The notes below the pieces were generated by a model. The model was given only the letters and a program-made list of their open reading frames with translations, ran no database searches and had not been told where the DNA came from. From the NCBI RefSeq assembly GCF_008369125.1, contig NZ_VOAY01000001.1, positions 1,178,001 to 1,242,000 on the forward strand: a stretch of DNA of 64,000 bases, given 5' to 3'. Shown piece after piece: positions 16,951 to 25,589 of the stretch (positions are counted from its first letter, which is position 1; each line of letters opens with the position of its first letter). This DNA is from Allopusillimonas sp008369125. Its GTDB lineage: Bacteria > Pseudomonadota > Gammaproteobacteria > Burkholderiales > Burkholderiaceae_B. The translations under genes and the position numbers were made by a program.

Positions 16951-17736
16951 ATGAGAAAAAACACACTTAAGCAGCTTTTAAAAGCAAACAAGACAGCGCT
17001 CAACGCATGGGCAGCCATCCCCTCCTCGTTTTCGGCAGAGATAATCGCCAACTGCGGCTTTGATGCCGTAACCATTGACCTGCAGCACGGCATGATTGAT
17101 TTTGCACAGGCACTGACCATGCTGCAGGCCGTCTCCACCACCAATGCCACGCCACTGGTGCGCCCAAGCGGCTCAGAGGCGGTGCAAATCATGCGATTAC
17201 TGGATGCAGGTGCCTACGGCGTAATCTGCCCTCAAGTAGACACGCCTGAAATCGCCAAAATGGTGGTTTCCGCTTGCCGATATCCACCCGTAGGCACGCG
17301 CTCTTTCGGGCCACCACGGGGCCTTTTGTACGGCGGCGCCGATTATTTTCAGCATGCCAATGACGAAATACTTGTTTTCATCATGATCGAGTCAAAGCAA
17401 GCGGTTGAAAACCTGGACGAAATACTAAGCGTGCCCGGCATTGATGGCGTATTTATTGGCCCTAACGACCTAAGCATTAGCTATGGCAGCGGCATCGGAA
17501 ACGACCCTCAAGGTGAAGCGGGCGAAGCTATTGAAACCATCCGCAAAAAGGCTGCGGATCGTGGGATTGCAACAGGCATTTATTGTGGTGACGGCGACAT
17601 GTGCGCCATGCGAATCAAGCAAGGCTTCCAAATGGTAAACCCCGCTAGCGATGCGGTGCTGCTGAAGAATGCCTGCGTAGCGCAGGTACAAAAAGCGCGT
17701 GGGGAAACGCTAAAAAAAGACACTGCAGGATATTGA
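16951..17736 (+). CDS. HpcH/HpaI-family aldolase (class II 2-oxo-acid aldolase)
   Basis: 261 aa TIM-barrel aldolase cleaving a 2-keto-3-deoxy or 4-hydroxy-2-oxo acid to pyruvate plus an aldehyde. Family residues are present: VTIDLQHGMID, the Arg in TPLVRPSGSE, the metal Glu in FIMIESKQAV and the metal Asp in FIGPNDLSISYG. Pairing with an upstream enolase-superfamily dehydratase gives a coherent route: dehydration to a 2-keto-3-deoxy acid, then cleavage. It is closed by a long hairpin at 17751. Confidence 0.88.
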   Translation: MRKNTLKQLLKANKTALNAWAAIPSSFSAEIIANCGFDAVTIDLQHGMIDFAQALTMLQAVSTTNATPLVRPSGSEAVQIMRLLDAGAYGVICPQVDTPEIAKMVVSACRYPPVGTRSFGPPRGLLYGGADYFQHANDEILVFIMIESKQAVENLDEILSVPGIDGVFIGPNDLSISYGSGIGNDPQGEAGEAIETIRKKAADRGIATGIYCGDGDMCAMRIKQGFQMVNPASDAVLLKNACVAQVQKARGETLKKDTAGY

Positions 17737-17750
17737 TCTATTCATAATGC

Positions 17751-17794
17751 GCGTGGCCGCTCTGGCTTTAAAAACTAAACCAGAGCGGCCACGC
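17751..17794. terminator. hairpin after the aldolase gene
   Basis: GCGTGGCCGCTCTGG (17751-17765) pairs over 15 bases with CCAGAGCGGCCACGC (17780-17794) around a 14-base A/T-rich loop. It lies 15 bases after the stop and probably ends the Bug-aldolase transcript. The right arm touches the start of repeat copy B. Confidence 0.6.
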
Positions 17795-18460
17795 GAGCAG
17801 TGCGCACTGGTCTCTGAATATAAAGACCGATGATCAAGCGCACTTTATTTGAATATTTTCCTGCGCAATAGGAGCACTGCAGAAAATCTGGCTGCTCCCG
17901 GAAGCAGCCTAACAATCTATTTAGTGTTCAATAACGGGCGAATCGGTGCGCGCATACTGTTTTAATTCTTTCAGTACTTGAGCACGGCTCAGGTGAGACC
18001 CTTGAGTGATGCTTGGGTACACGGACGCCTCACCTTGGAGGATGCCATCCGATTGTTTGGCAGCTTCCAGTTCGGCCAAAACCTGAGCGCGGCTCTGGTC
18101 TGAGCTGTGAGTAATCATCGGATACACCGACGATTCGCCTCCCAGCAGAAGGCCCGCTTGTGCGGCAGCTTGCAGCTCGACCGCCACTTGAGCGCGCGTC
18201 GTGGATGTATTGATTTCTGCGTTGGCAACGCTAGCAACTGTAGAAAAGGCAAGGATAGCTGCGATGGTAACTACTTTCATGATTGAATCCCGTTGAGATA
18301 TAAAGTGGGCAATTGATTCGCCCTGGTTTAAGTCCTTGTTTCGACGGGTTCAGTATGAAAGAAGTGAGCAAGCAGATAAATACACAAAATACGAAATAAT
18401 TGTTCCGTATCCGCTAACAATGGCTACGTTTTTCAGATTTAGTTTTTCTTTGTCGTTTTC
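17783..18460. repeat. direct repeat copy B (DUF4148 gene plus flanks)
   Basis: Second copy of the segment at 12479-13155, same orientation, about 5.3 kb away. Shared parts are the hairpin GGCTGCTCCCGGAAGCAGCC, the DUF4148 gene and the AT-rich region upstream of it. Recombination between the copies would remove the dehydratase-LacI-Bug-aldolase cassette. Confidence 0.85.
17921..18280 (-). CDS. DUF4148 domain protein, copy B
   Basis: 119 aa, identical to copy A (12617-12976) except for two conservative substitutions (Val for Ala near residue 34, Leu for Val near residue 67). It has the same signal peptide and the same three internal RAQV-EL-GE-SVYP-IT repeats. The upstream region is also shared, so both copies probably have the same promoter. 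Function unknown. Confidence 0.85.
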   Translation of the reverse strand: MKVVTIAAILAFSTVASVANAEINTSTTRAQVAVELQAAAQAGLLLGGESSVYPMITHSSDQSRAQVLAELEAAKQSDGILQGEASVYPSITQGSHLSRAQVLKELKQYARTDSPVIEH

Positions 18461-18757
18461 AACATGTCGCTGGTTCAGAGCAATTCGGGGTTCCCTCTCT
18501 CTAACGCCTTTGGTGCGCTCACGCTTCTGTGTGGTGACACCTGCACGGGCTCCGTGGTAGATCTGGGTGCACTTTATCCAATTGATTAGCGTGCTTAGCA
18601 TGCAGGTGATTCTGGGCCCCGGTAGTACACGACTACTCCAGACTCATTGCTTGAGCCTGCCGTAGTCGTTTCAGGTGTCTACGCCCTGCCCCATGCGCCG
18701 TGCCATCTGGCTTCAAACCGCATAGTCAGCGCTATTCACAGAGCCCCAAAAAATGCC
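18461..18757. other. intergenic region without a gene
   Basis: About 300 bases between repeat copy B and the stop of the next Bug gene. I see no credible coding frame, and no hairpin or RNA gene stands out. Confidence 0.4.
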
Positions 18758-19735
18758 CTACTTAGTATCAAGGTTCTTGATAACAGGCTCCCATTTATCA
18801 ATCGTCTTCTGAATATACTGAGTAAAGTCAGCCGCGTTTTTATAGTCAGTCTTTAAACCAAACTGGTCCGCGCATTGGCGAAACTGATCGGTGTCGATGG
18901 CAGTTTTAAAAGCATGGTCGATTTTGGCAACAACGGTAGGGTCCATGCCCTTGGGGCCAACCAGGCCCAGGATGCTCGGGGCCACTAGGTCGTAGCCTTC
19001 TTCCACCAGTGTCGGCGCGTCTTCAAAGCCTGCCATACGCGCTTCAGTAAACACGTTCAGCAAACGCAGTCGCCCGTCTCGCACGAAGGGTACCCATTCA
19101 GCGGTTTGCGCCATCACACCCACATCACCTCGCACCAGAGCCGTCGACGCTTCAATGCCGCTTTTATACGGTACATGCACCCACTTAGCACCGACCTCTT
19201 CGCCAAGTTTTTCCATGGTCAAATGCTGCGGTGTACCAACCCCTGCGGTACTGAAGGCCACAGAATCAGGCTTTTCTTTAGCCAGCTTGATGATGTCAGC
19301 CAGCGACTTTAGCGGTGAGTCTGCGCGAACCAGCAAACCGACCTGATATTGCGCAACCATGGCAATAGGCGTCAAGTCTTTCATAACCTCGTAATCAATA
19401 TTTGACACGAGAAACTGGTTAAGAACTGCACCGGTAGACAACGCTGCAATGTTGTAGCCGTCAGCCTTTTGGCGCGAAATATAGCCGATTGAAAGAGAAG
19501 AACCTGCTCCCGGCTTGTTCTCCACGACAATCTGTTGACCAAGCTCTTTACTGGCCGCAACGGCAAGCGCCCGAAAGCACATATCCGTACCGCCGCCCGC
19601 ACCATAACCCACGACCAACTGAATGGGCTGTGAAGGAAATTGCTTGGCACCAGCCTGGGCCGAAACTACGGCTATACATACGCCGGCAAGGCCAAGTGCC
19701 AGCCCACGAGTGGCACTGGATTTTGTAGCTTTCAT
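18758..19735 (-). CDS. Bug-family (TctC-like) periplasmic binding protein
   Basis: 325 aa. The signal peptide is about residues 1-31 (LALGLAGVCIAVVSAQAGAK). Motifs PIQLVVGYGAGGGTDMCFRA, VENKPGAGSSLSIGYI and WVHVPYKSGIEAS identify the family. It contains unusual Cys residues in the ligand loop (DMCFRA). It is divergent from an SDR-cyclase-ligase operon with a GntR regulator, so it probably binds the organic acid that operon degrades. Confidence 0.9.
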   Translation of the reverse strand: MKATKSSATRGLALGLAGVCIAVVSAQAGAKQFPSQPIQLVVGYGAGGGTDMCFRALAVAASKELGQQIVVENKPGAGSSLSIGYISRQKADGYNIAALSTGAVLNQFLVSNIDYEVMKDLTPIAMVAQYQVGLLVRADSPLKSLADIIKLAKEKPDSVAFSTAGVGTPQHLTMEKLGEEVGAKWVHVPYKSGIEASTALVRGDVGVMAQTAEWVPFVRDGRLRLLNVFTEARMAGFEDAPTLVEEGYDLVAPSILGLVGPKGMDPTVVAKIDHAFKTAIDTDQFRQCADQFGLKTDYKNAADFTQYIQKTIDKWEPVIKNLDTK

Positions 19736-19775
19736 TTTTTTGTCTCCTGTTTATTGAGTAGTTATAAAACATATA

Positions 19776-19803
19776 ATAGACTAAAAGCTATATTTATAGA
19801 CTA
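19776..19803. promoter_or_regulatory. two direct ATAGACTA repeats, candidate operator
   Basis: ATAGACTA occurs at 19776-19783 and 19796-19803, exactly 20 bases apart (about two helical turns), in the divergent promoter region between Bug and SDR genes. The cluster encodes a HutC-type GntR regulator (23401), whose family sites often contain TAGAC-like cores, so binding is plausible but unproven. Confidence 0.4.
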
Positions 19804-19884
19804 TTGATCTTTTTTTGCCTTTCCTGGCGTATCCTAGCCAGCGCATATCCTTATTTCCAGCACACACTCAAGGTCGATCACGCC

Positions 19885-20607
19885 ATGAAAAACCAAACCA
19901 ACATCCTGGTCACAGGAGCCAGTCGCGGCATTGGTCGCAGCATCTGCCAACGTCTGATTAGTGACGGTTATACAGTTACGGGCATTGCCCGTACACGCCC
20001 CGCAGATTGGCCTGAAGACATGCCCTTCTACATCGTCGACCTGGCAGAGCGCGACGCTGTTAAGGAAACCATGGCGCAGATAGCCGCACAATCAACGTAC
20101 TACGGCCTGGTCAACAACGTGGGCTATGTTCCCACTGGGCGTCTTGAGGATCTGAATAGTGCAGATCTGTACAAAGCTGTCGCGCTCAACCTGGAAGTAA
20201 ACATACTTTGCGCACAAGCATTGCTCCCTGGCATGCGCTCCCTGGGCAATGGTCGCATCGTCAATATCGGTTCGCGCGCGGCGCTAGGAAAGCCCTCACG
20301 CACGCTTTACAGCACGACCAAGGCTGGCATTACGGGTATGACACGCACCTGGGCGCTAGAGCTCGCACCCGATGGCATCACGGTGAACGCGATTGCTCCC
20401 GGCCCGATCGCCACTGAGTTCTTCCAAAGTGCCAATGACACGCAGAGCCAGGCCACCAAGCATTTGCTGGCAGGCATCCCGCTGGGCCGAATCGGGCAGC
20501 CCGAAGATGTCGCGCATGCCGTCGCGTATTTCATGGACAAGCGCTGTGGCTTTGTAACGGGCCAAACGCACTATGTGTGCGGCGGCATCACCATAGGCGC
20601 CGCCTAA
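19885..20607 (+). CDS. SDR-family oxidoreductase
   Basis: 240 aa classical short-chain dehydrogenase: TGASRGIGRSIC at the N-terminus, NNVG in YGLVNNVGYVPTG, Ser in IGSRAAL and YSTTK as catalytic Tyr-Lys. The frame is open to a TTG at 19804 but the family starts at MKNQTN (19885). It is first of a cluster with a cyclase, an acyl-CoA ligase and a GntR regulator. NAD(P)-dependent oxidation of an alicyclic or aromatic-derived alcohol is a reasonable guess only. Confidence 0.88.
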   Translation: MKNQTNILVTGASRGIGRSICQRLISDGYTVTGIARTRPADWPEDMPFYIVDLAERDAVKETMAQIAAQSTYYGLVNNVGYVPTGRLEDLNSADLYKAVALNLEVNILCAQALLPGMRSLGNGRIVNIGSRAALGKPSRTLYSTTKAGITGMTRTWALELAPDGITVNAIAPGPIATEFFQSANDTQSQATKHLLAGIPLGRIGQPEDVAHAVAYFMDKRCGFVTGQTHYVCGGITIGAA

Positions 20608-20658
20608 CGGCCTCATGCCAATCTAGTTATTAAAACTTCAACGATAAAAGGGACACAC

Positions 20659-21699
20659 ATGGCACGCTGGACACATCGCCCCGAGGGCTCAAACTGGGGC
20701 GACTTTGGCCCCGATGATCAACTAGGACGCCTTAATCTGCTTACCGAAGAGCAGGTACTGAAAGGCGTGCGTGAAGTGCGTGCGGGCAAAGTTTTCTGCC
20801 TTTCGTTACCGCTCGATCTGCCTGGTGGCATGGTGTTGAACCCGCGCCGCAAGCCGCCACGCCTGGCGGCTACCGAGCGCGACAACATCCCGTACATGAA
20901 TTTCCCCATGGAAAACCTGGACGCCGCGTCTATTGACGTTTTAAGTGACGACCAGGTCACGTTATCTCTACAGTATTCCACCCAATGGGACGCCTTGGCA
21001 CACGTAGGTGCCCAGTTTGATGTAGATGGCAATGGCCAAACCCGCAAGGTGTATTACAACGGTTATCAGGCTGGCCCAGACATCGCAGACGCGCCACCGC
21101 ACGATGAAAGCGAAAACTGTTGCGAGGGTGGCGCCAGCGTCGGCGCCAAGAAACTGGGCATTGAAAATTTCGCGGTCAAGGGTATGCAAGGTCGTGGAGT
21201 AATGGTCGATTTCGTGCGTCATTTTGGCCACGGCCGCACACTCATCGGTTACCGAGAGCTTGCTGCTATCCTCAAGTCAGACAATATTGAGGTAGAGGCA
21301 GGCGACATGCTGGTGCTGCGCACCGGCTTTGCAGAGACCATCATGGAGATGGGGGGCAATCCTGATGCCGACAAACTGCACAACTCAGGTGCTGTCCTCG
21401 ATGGTGCAGACCCCCAATTATTAAACTGGATCACGCAAAGTGGCATTGTGGCCATCTGTGCTGATAACTATGCCGTAGAGGCCTACCCTGCTCGCACTGA
21501 GGGCGACAAGAAATCATTGCTGCCCTTGCATCATCACTGCCTGTTCAAGCTTGGCCTGCCTTTGGCCGAGCTATGGTACTTGCGCGACCTGGCTGAATGG
21601 CTAAATGCAAACCAACGCAGTCGCTTTCTGCTGACCGCGCCACCGTTGCGCCTGCCGGGTGCCGTAGGGTCTCCGGTCACACCCATCGCCACTGTATAA
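20659..21699 (+). CDS. cyclase family protein (PF04199, metal-dependent hydrolase)
   Basis: 346 aa. It belongs to the cyclase / kynurenine-formamidase-like superfamily of metal-dependent hydrolases. The metal-site region reads QWDALAHVGAQFDVDG and corresponds to the family's HxGTHxD motif, with later conserved DMLVLRTGFAE and ADNYAVEAYP. An HHH cluster in LLPLHHHCLFK is also typical of this long subfamily. AAAGGGACAC precedes the ATG. It is second in the SDR-cyclase-ligase operon and probably hydrolyses an amide, lactone or ring substrate there. Confidence 0.82.
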   Translation: MARWTHRPEGSNWGDFGPDDQLGRLNLLTEEQVLKGVREVRAGKVFCLSLPLDLPGGMVLNPRRKPPRLAATERDNIPYMNFPMENLDAASIDVLSDDQVTLSLQYSTQWDALAHVGAQFDVDGNGQTRKVYYNGYQAGPDIADAPPHDESENCCEGGASVGAKKLGIENFAVKGMQGRGVMVDFVRHFGHGRTLIGYRELAAILKSDNIEVEAGDMLVLRTGFAETIMEMGGNPDADKLHNSGAVLDGADPQLLNWITQSGIVAICADNYAVEAYPARTEGDKKSLLPLHHHCLFKLGLPLAELWYLRDLAEWLNANQRSRFLLTAPPLRLPGAVGSPVTPIATV

Positions 21700-21725
21700 A
21701 CCCACCACCTGAGTAACCCCACGCC

Positions 21726-23351
21726 ATGAACTTTCAGTCGCTTCTTGAACACCATGTTGCACAGCGCCCGGATGCTATCGCTTTTTACGACATCGATCAG
21801 CCAGTGCTCTACAGCGAGCTGCTTGCCGAGTCTAACCGTGTTGCCGGACTGCTTTTTTCCCAAGGGGTGCGCACAGGTGATCGACTAGCGTTGTGGTTAC
21901 CCAATTGCACTGCGTGGTTGATTACCTTCATGGCATGCGCCCGCTTGGGCGTAACGGTTGTATCCATGAATACGCGTTTTCGCAGCCGGGAGGTTGGCGA
22001 CCTCATAGCCCGCGGAAAATGCCAATGGCTGGTCATGTGGCCCACGTTCAAGGGGCTGCCCTTCCAGCAGATACTCAATGAGGTAGAACCTGCACAGCTA
22101 AAAGGCCTGAAAGCAGTCATGGTAGTAGGCGGTTCAGAAGGCGTGGCTAGTGTTGGCGGCGTAGATACTGCAGGTGCGTCAGAAAACCCGCAACTGGTGC
22201 AAGGCGTGCCATCCTTTAGCTACTCAACCCCCTCGCAGCCTGATGCATTGAAAGACGTCACCCAGGCGGGTGGCGATGCCTATGCCTTGGTCTATACAAC
22301 CTCAGGTACCACCTCCCAATCTAAGCTCGTGGTCCACGATCAACAAACGTTAATTGGCCACGGACACAACGTGGCACGCTACTTTGGTATTGGGCAAGAC
22401 GATGTCGTACTGCTTGGCGCGCCGATGTGCGGTGCGTTCGGGTTTTCGACAGCGCTGAGCGGGCTGGCCGTCGGGGCACCATTAGTGTCGTCACCCATAC
22501 TTAGCCCTGCGGAGTGCGCCGCGCAAATACAGAACATGCACGTTACCCATACGTTTGCCAATAACGAATTGCTCGACCGCATTCTTGACGCTGCCGAAAA
22601 TAAAGACAAGCCCTTCCCCTCCCTCAGAGTAGCGGGTTTTGCCAGCTTTGCACCCTCGCTAGAAGACTTGCCTCAACGCGCCGAACACGCCGGCATCAAG
22701 CTGGTAGGCCTGTATGGATCCAGTGAGCTGCAAGCCCTGACAGCTGGCCAGCCGCTGGATGCCCCGCTGGCAGAACGCCAAAAACCAGGCGGCCAACTCG
22801 TAGCCCCTGACGCACGAGTACGGGCACGTGACATCGAAACAAACGAGATCTTGCCTCATGGCGAGGTGGGTGAAATCGAAATCTGCACGCCTAGCATCAT
22901 GAAGGGCTATCTAGATAATCAAGAAGCGACAACCAAAGCCATTGATGCGCAAGGCTACTTTCGTACCGGCGACCTCGGCCACACGACCAGCGATCAACAT
23001 TTTATTTTCCACGCCCGACGCGGTGACTTTCTGCGTCTTAGTGGCTTTCTGGTTAACCCGCTGGAGATCGAGAACTTTATTGAAAGCCTAGAGGGCGTGG
23101 CCAACTGCCAAGTGGTAGGCGTGCCGCATCAGGGCAAAACCGTGCCTGTCGCATTCGTGATTGCGAAACCCGGCCACCATATACAGGAAGCGCGAATTAT
23201 TTCTGACTGCAAGGCACAGCTGGCAGGCTTCAAAGTGCCCGTAATGGTTGGCATAGTCGAAAGCTTTCCTGTTGTAGAAAGCGCCAACTCGAATAAAATC
23301 CAACGCGGCAAGCTGCAAGAACAGGCAATTGAGATGCTCAATACCCACTAA
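21726..23351 (+). CDS. AMP-dependent acyl-CoA synthetase / ligase
   Basis: 541 aa ANL-superfamily enzyme that activates a carboxylic acid with ATP and CoA. The phosphate-binding loop reads VYTTSGTTSQSK, the adenylation core has LYGSSELQAL and GYFRTGDLG, and the hinge and C-terminal domain follow with the catalytic Lys in SNKIQRGKLQ. It is third of its operon, 27 bases after the cyclase. It would feed a CoA thioester to a crotonase such as the one at 24245-25018. Substrate unknown. Confidence 0.9.
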   Translation: MNFQSLLEHHVAQRPDAIAFYDIDQPVLYSELLAESNRVAGLLFSQGVRTGDRLALWLPNCTAWLITFMACARLGVTVVSMNTRFRSREVGDLIARGKCQWLVMWPTFKGLPFQQILNEVEPAQLKGLKAVMVVGGSEGVASVGGVDTAGASENPQLVQGVPSFSYSTPSQPDALKDVTQAGGDAYALVYTTSGTTSQSKLVVHDQQTLIGHGHNVARYFGIGQDDVVLLGAPMCGAFGFSTALSGLAVGAPLVSSPILSPAECAAQIQNMHVTHTFANNELLDRILDAAENKDKPFPSLRVAGFASFAPSLEDLPQRAEHAGIKLVGLYGSSELQALTAGQPLDAPLAERQKPGGQLVAPDARVRARDIETNEILPHGEVGEIEICTPSIMKGYLDNQEATTKAIDAQGYFRTGDLGHTTSDQHFIFHARRGDFLRLSGFLVNPLEIENFIESLEGVANCQVVGVPHQGKTVPVAFVIAKPGHHIQEARIISDCKAQLAGFKVPVMVGIVESFPVVESANSNKIQRGKLQEQAIEMLNTH

Positions 23352-23400
23352 CCTCGTTTAAGCGGGCCTAACACCCACTAGTTTTTCAAAAAGGCTGAAC

Positions 23401-24153
23401 ATGTCCGACCCATCTTCCAGCCAAACGGCCATGAGCCGCAGCCGTCAGCCACTATATCTGCAACTGGCTACCGAATTCCAACGCAACCTGGATGTCGGTG
23501 TGTGGCCGGTTGGCCATCAAATCCCCCCACTTGAAGAGCTCATGCAGACGTACAAGGTGTCGCGCATGACGTTGCGAAATGCGCTGGGTGTACTGGAAGC
23601 AGATGGGTTGATATCCAGGGTTCGGGGCAAGGGAACATTTGTAGAAAAACGCAAACACGATGCATATTCATTGAATATACCCACATCCTGGGATGAAACC
23701 GTTGCGCTTAGCGATGTGTTGGGCACACATCGGTTCGTAGAGTCAGAACGCACCGTCAAACAACTGCCCGCATTCAACATGGTGTGCAAAGGTACCCCGG
23801 CCCCAGCGTATCAGCATCTACGCCGACTGCACAGCAGTGACGGCGTGCCGTACTGCTACAGCGAGGTCTATGTTGATAACGCACTGTTCAAACAGCACAA
23901 GCGAGCCTTTCTTAAACAAGCGGCCGCTTCCGTTATTGCGCGGGTTCCTGGCCTGAAAATATCAGAATCTCGCCAGCACCTGGCCATTATTAATGCAGGG
24001 TTTGAGTCAGCCAATGTCTTGCTCTTGCGACCAGGCGAAAGCGTCGCGGAAGTTACCCGCTTTGCCTGCGCTAACGGTGTCATCATTTATTACGCCCGGT
24101 TAGAATTCCCGACCAAGTTCGTTAAACTTGAGTTGGATTTGCTGGCACGATGA
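23401..24153 (+). CDS. GntR-family regulator, HutC/UTRA subfamily
   Basis: 250 aa. An N-terminal winged helix (PLYLQLATEFQRNLDVGVW, TYKVSRMTLRNALGVLEADG, GKGTFVEK) is followed by a UTRA effector domain (APAYQHLRRLHSSDGVPYCY). It is the last gene of the SDR-cyclase-ligase cluster and is its probable repressor; two spaced ATAGACTA repeats upstream of the cluster are a candidate site. Confidence 0.9.
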   Translation: MSDPSSSQTAMSRSRQPLYLQLATEFQRNLDVGVWPVGHQIPPLEELMQTYKVSRMTLRNALGVLEADGLISRVRGKGTFVEKRKHDAYSLNIPTSWDETVALSDVLGTHRFVESERTVKQLPAFNMVCKGTPAPAYQHLRRLHSSDGVPYCYSEVYVDNALFKQHKRAFLKQAAASVIARVPGLKISESRQHLAIINAGFESANVLLLRPGESVAEVTRFACANGVIIYYARLEFPTKFVKLELDLLAR

Positions 24154-24244
24154 CCAGATAATGTCACCAGTTTTCTAGCCTCCCAACTCTTGAAATCAAG
24201 ATCGCAAAACAAAGACGCCATGATCAAACTGACACGGCCTCATC

Positions 24245-25018
24245 TTAGCCTGCAGAACGCCCCGACCGCCCCAAGAACCTCTCCGCAAACCGCTGCGGCT
24301 CACCCTGGGCATAGCACTCTAGCTGCGCCCTCACCCCTGCAAGCACCGCATCATCAAAACCCGACTGGGTCATCTCGCGAAAACGCTGTTTCGACACCCT
24401 TACCGCAGTTGCCGGTAACGCCGCCATTTCATGCGCTTTGCTGACGGCCACTGACAGCACCTTATCGGCATCGGCAAGCTCCGTCACTAGCCCAATATCG
24501 TAAGCGCGTTGTCCGGTTATGAGGTCGCCCGTTAACGACATGGCTACATTGTGTGTAAGCCCTACGTACAAGGTCATCAAGTATGAGCCGACGATACTGG
24601 CCAGCCCCGCCTTTACCTCTGGCTGCCCGATACGAGTCTCAGGAGCAATCACGCGTATATCAGCGCATAACGCCAGCTGAAAGCCGGCGCCTGCCGCGAC
24701 ACCGTTGATGGCCGCAACACAAGGCTTGTTGAGGTTGCGAACGGCCTGGTACATATCACGTTGCGCGTGCAGCCAAGTAACGATATCTTCCCATCGCATT
24801 CCGGCCGATTCCATCAGGTCTTGCCCGGCACAGAACGCGCGGTCGCCGTCGCCGGTTAGAACAATGGCACCTACATCGGGCGCATCATTCAGTGCTCCAA
24901 GCGCACGCGTAAGCTGCGACCGCAATTGCCCGTTAACGGCATTCATTCGCTCAGGACGTTTCAGCGTAACGATGGCAACCTCATCGTCTCTGACTATCGA
25001 TACCACATCATTGCTCAT
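24245..25018 (-). CDS. enoyl-CoA hydratase/isomerase family protein
   Basis: 257 aa crotonase. GDGDRAFCAGQDLMES forms the oxyanion hole and INGVAAGAGFQLALCADIRV the second half. The first acidic catalytic position falls in the loop IGQPEVKAGLASIVGS, and the C-terminus reads ERFLGRSGRSAG. The ATG at 25018 is preceded by GGAG; the open frame to 25045 lacks this. It converges on the GntR gene and probably works with the acyl-CoA ligase nearby. Confidence 0.88.
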   Translation of the reverse strand: MSNDVVSIVRDDEVAIVTLKRPERMNAVNGQLRSQLTRALGALNDAPDVGAIVLTGDGDRAFCAGQDLMESAGMRWEDIVTWLHAQRDMYQAVRNLNKPCVAAINGVAAGAGFQLALCADIRVIAPETRIGQPEVKAGLASIVGSYLMTLYVGLTHNVAMSLTGDLITGQRAYDIGLVTELADADKVLSVAVSKAHEMAALPATAVRVSKQRFREMTQSGFDDAVLAGVRAQLECYAQGEPQRFAERFLGRSGRSAG

Positions 25019-25050
25019 GCCTGAACTCCAAACCAAATCCATCAAATAAC

Positions 25051-25087
25051 ACCGCGCCGCGCAAGCTAAGGCTTGGCGCGGCGCGGT
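25051..25087 (-). terminator. GC-rich terminator hairpin
   Basis: ACCGCGCCGCGC and AAGC on the left pair with GCTT and GCGCGGCGCGGT on the right: 16 pairs with one bulged G and a TAAG loop. On the minus strand TTATTT follows. It lies 15 bases beyond the enolase-superfamily remnant stop and would have ended that transcript. Confidence 0.75.
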
Positions 25088-25102
25088 ACACGATTCACCA
25101 CA

Positions 25103-25582
25103 TCACACGTAAGCAGGCCCATCTGTTGCCGGGTAAGCCTTGATAAAGTCCTCATCTACCTCAACGCCGATACCTGGCTTGTTCAATGGCAGTACACAAC
25201 CATCTTTGTCGACGCTATAAGGCGTTTCAACCAACTGGTCGCGCAACAGATTGGTTTTAGCGGCATCCGCTTCAAAGTATCCGGCATTATCAATAGAAGC
25301 CAGAAAATGAATACTGACCGCCATGCTAATACCTGACATGGCGCTATGCGGGTTGATCAGTATTTTCTGTGCAGACCCCATGGCCGCGATACGCAGCCCC
25401 TCAGTAATGCCACCACTCTTGGATAAGTCGGGCTGCCAAATGGTGACGGTTTCTTCCTTGAGTAAATAATTGAATTCAAAACGGGTGTAATGGTTTTCAC
25501 CCGATGCAAAGGGAACGCGCCCGTAGTTACGTGCTTCACGATAGCTGCGGTAGTCGTGAGCGGGAAACGGCTCATGAAATTT
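25103..25582 (-). pseudogene. enolase-superfamily (mandelate racemase-like) gene, C-terminal fragment
   Basis: About 160 codons, equal to the last 40 percent of an enolase-superfamily protein: FHEPFPAHDYRSY (metal Glu region), PFASGENHYTRFEF (third metal Glu in GEN), WQPDLSKSGGITEG (Asp) and LINPHSAMSGI (catalytic His). The first half is missing. The break coincides with the right-end hairpin of the IS605-type element. A matching 5' end lies at 27538-27639 on the other side of the element. Confidence 0.8.
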
Positions 25583-25589
25583 CCCGCAG

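Noticed and set aside
12479..18460. Composite transposon explaining the repeated DUF4148 segments
   Set aside because: No transposase or terminal inverted repeats in the repeats; homology tapers at the ends, so duplication by recombination is more likely.
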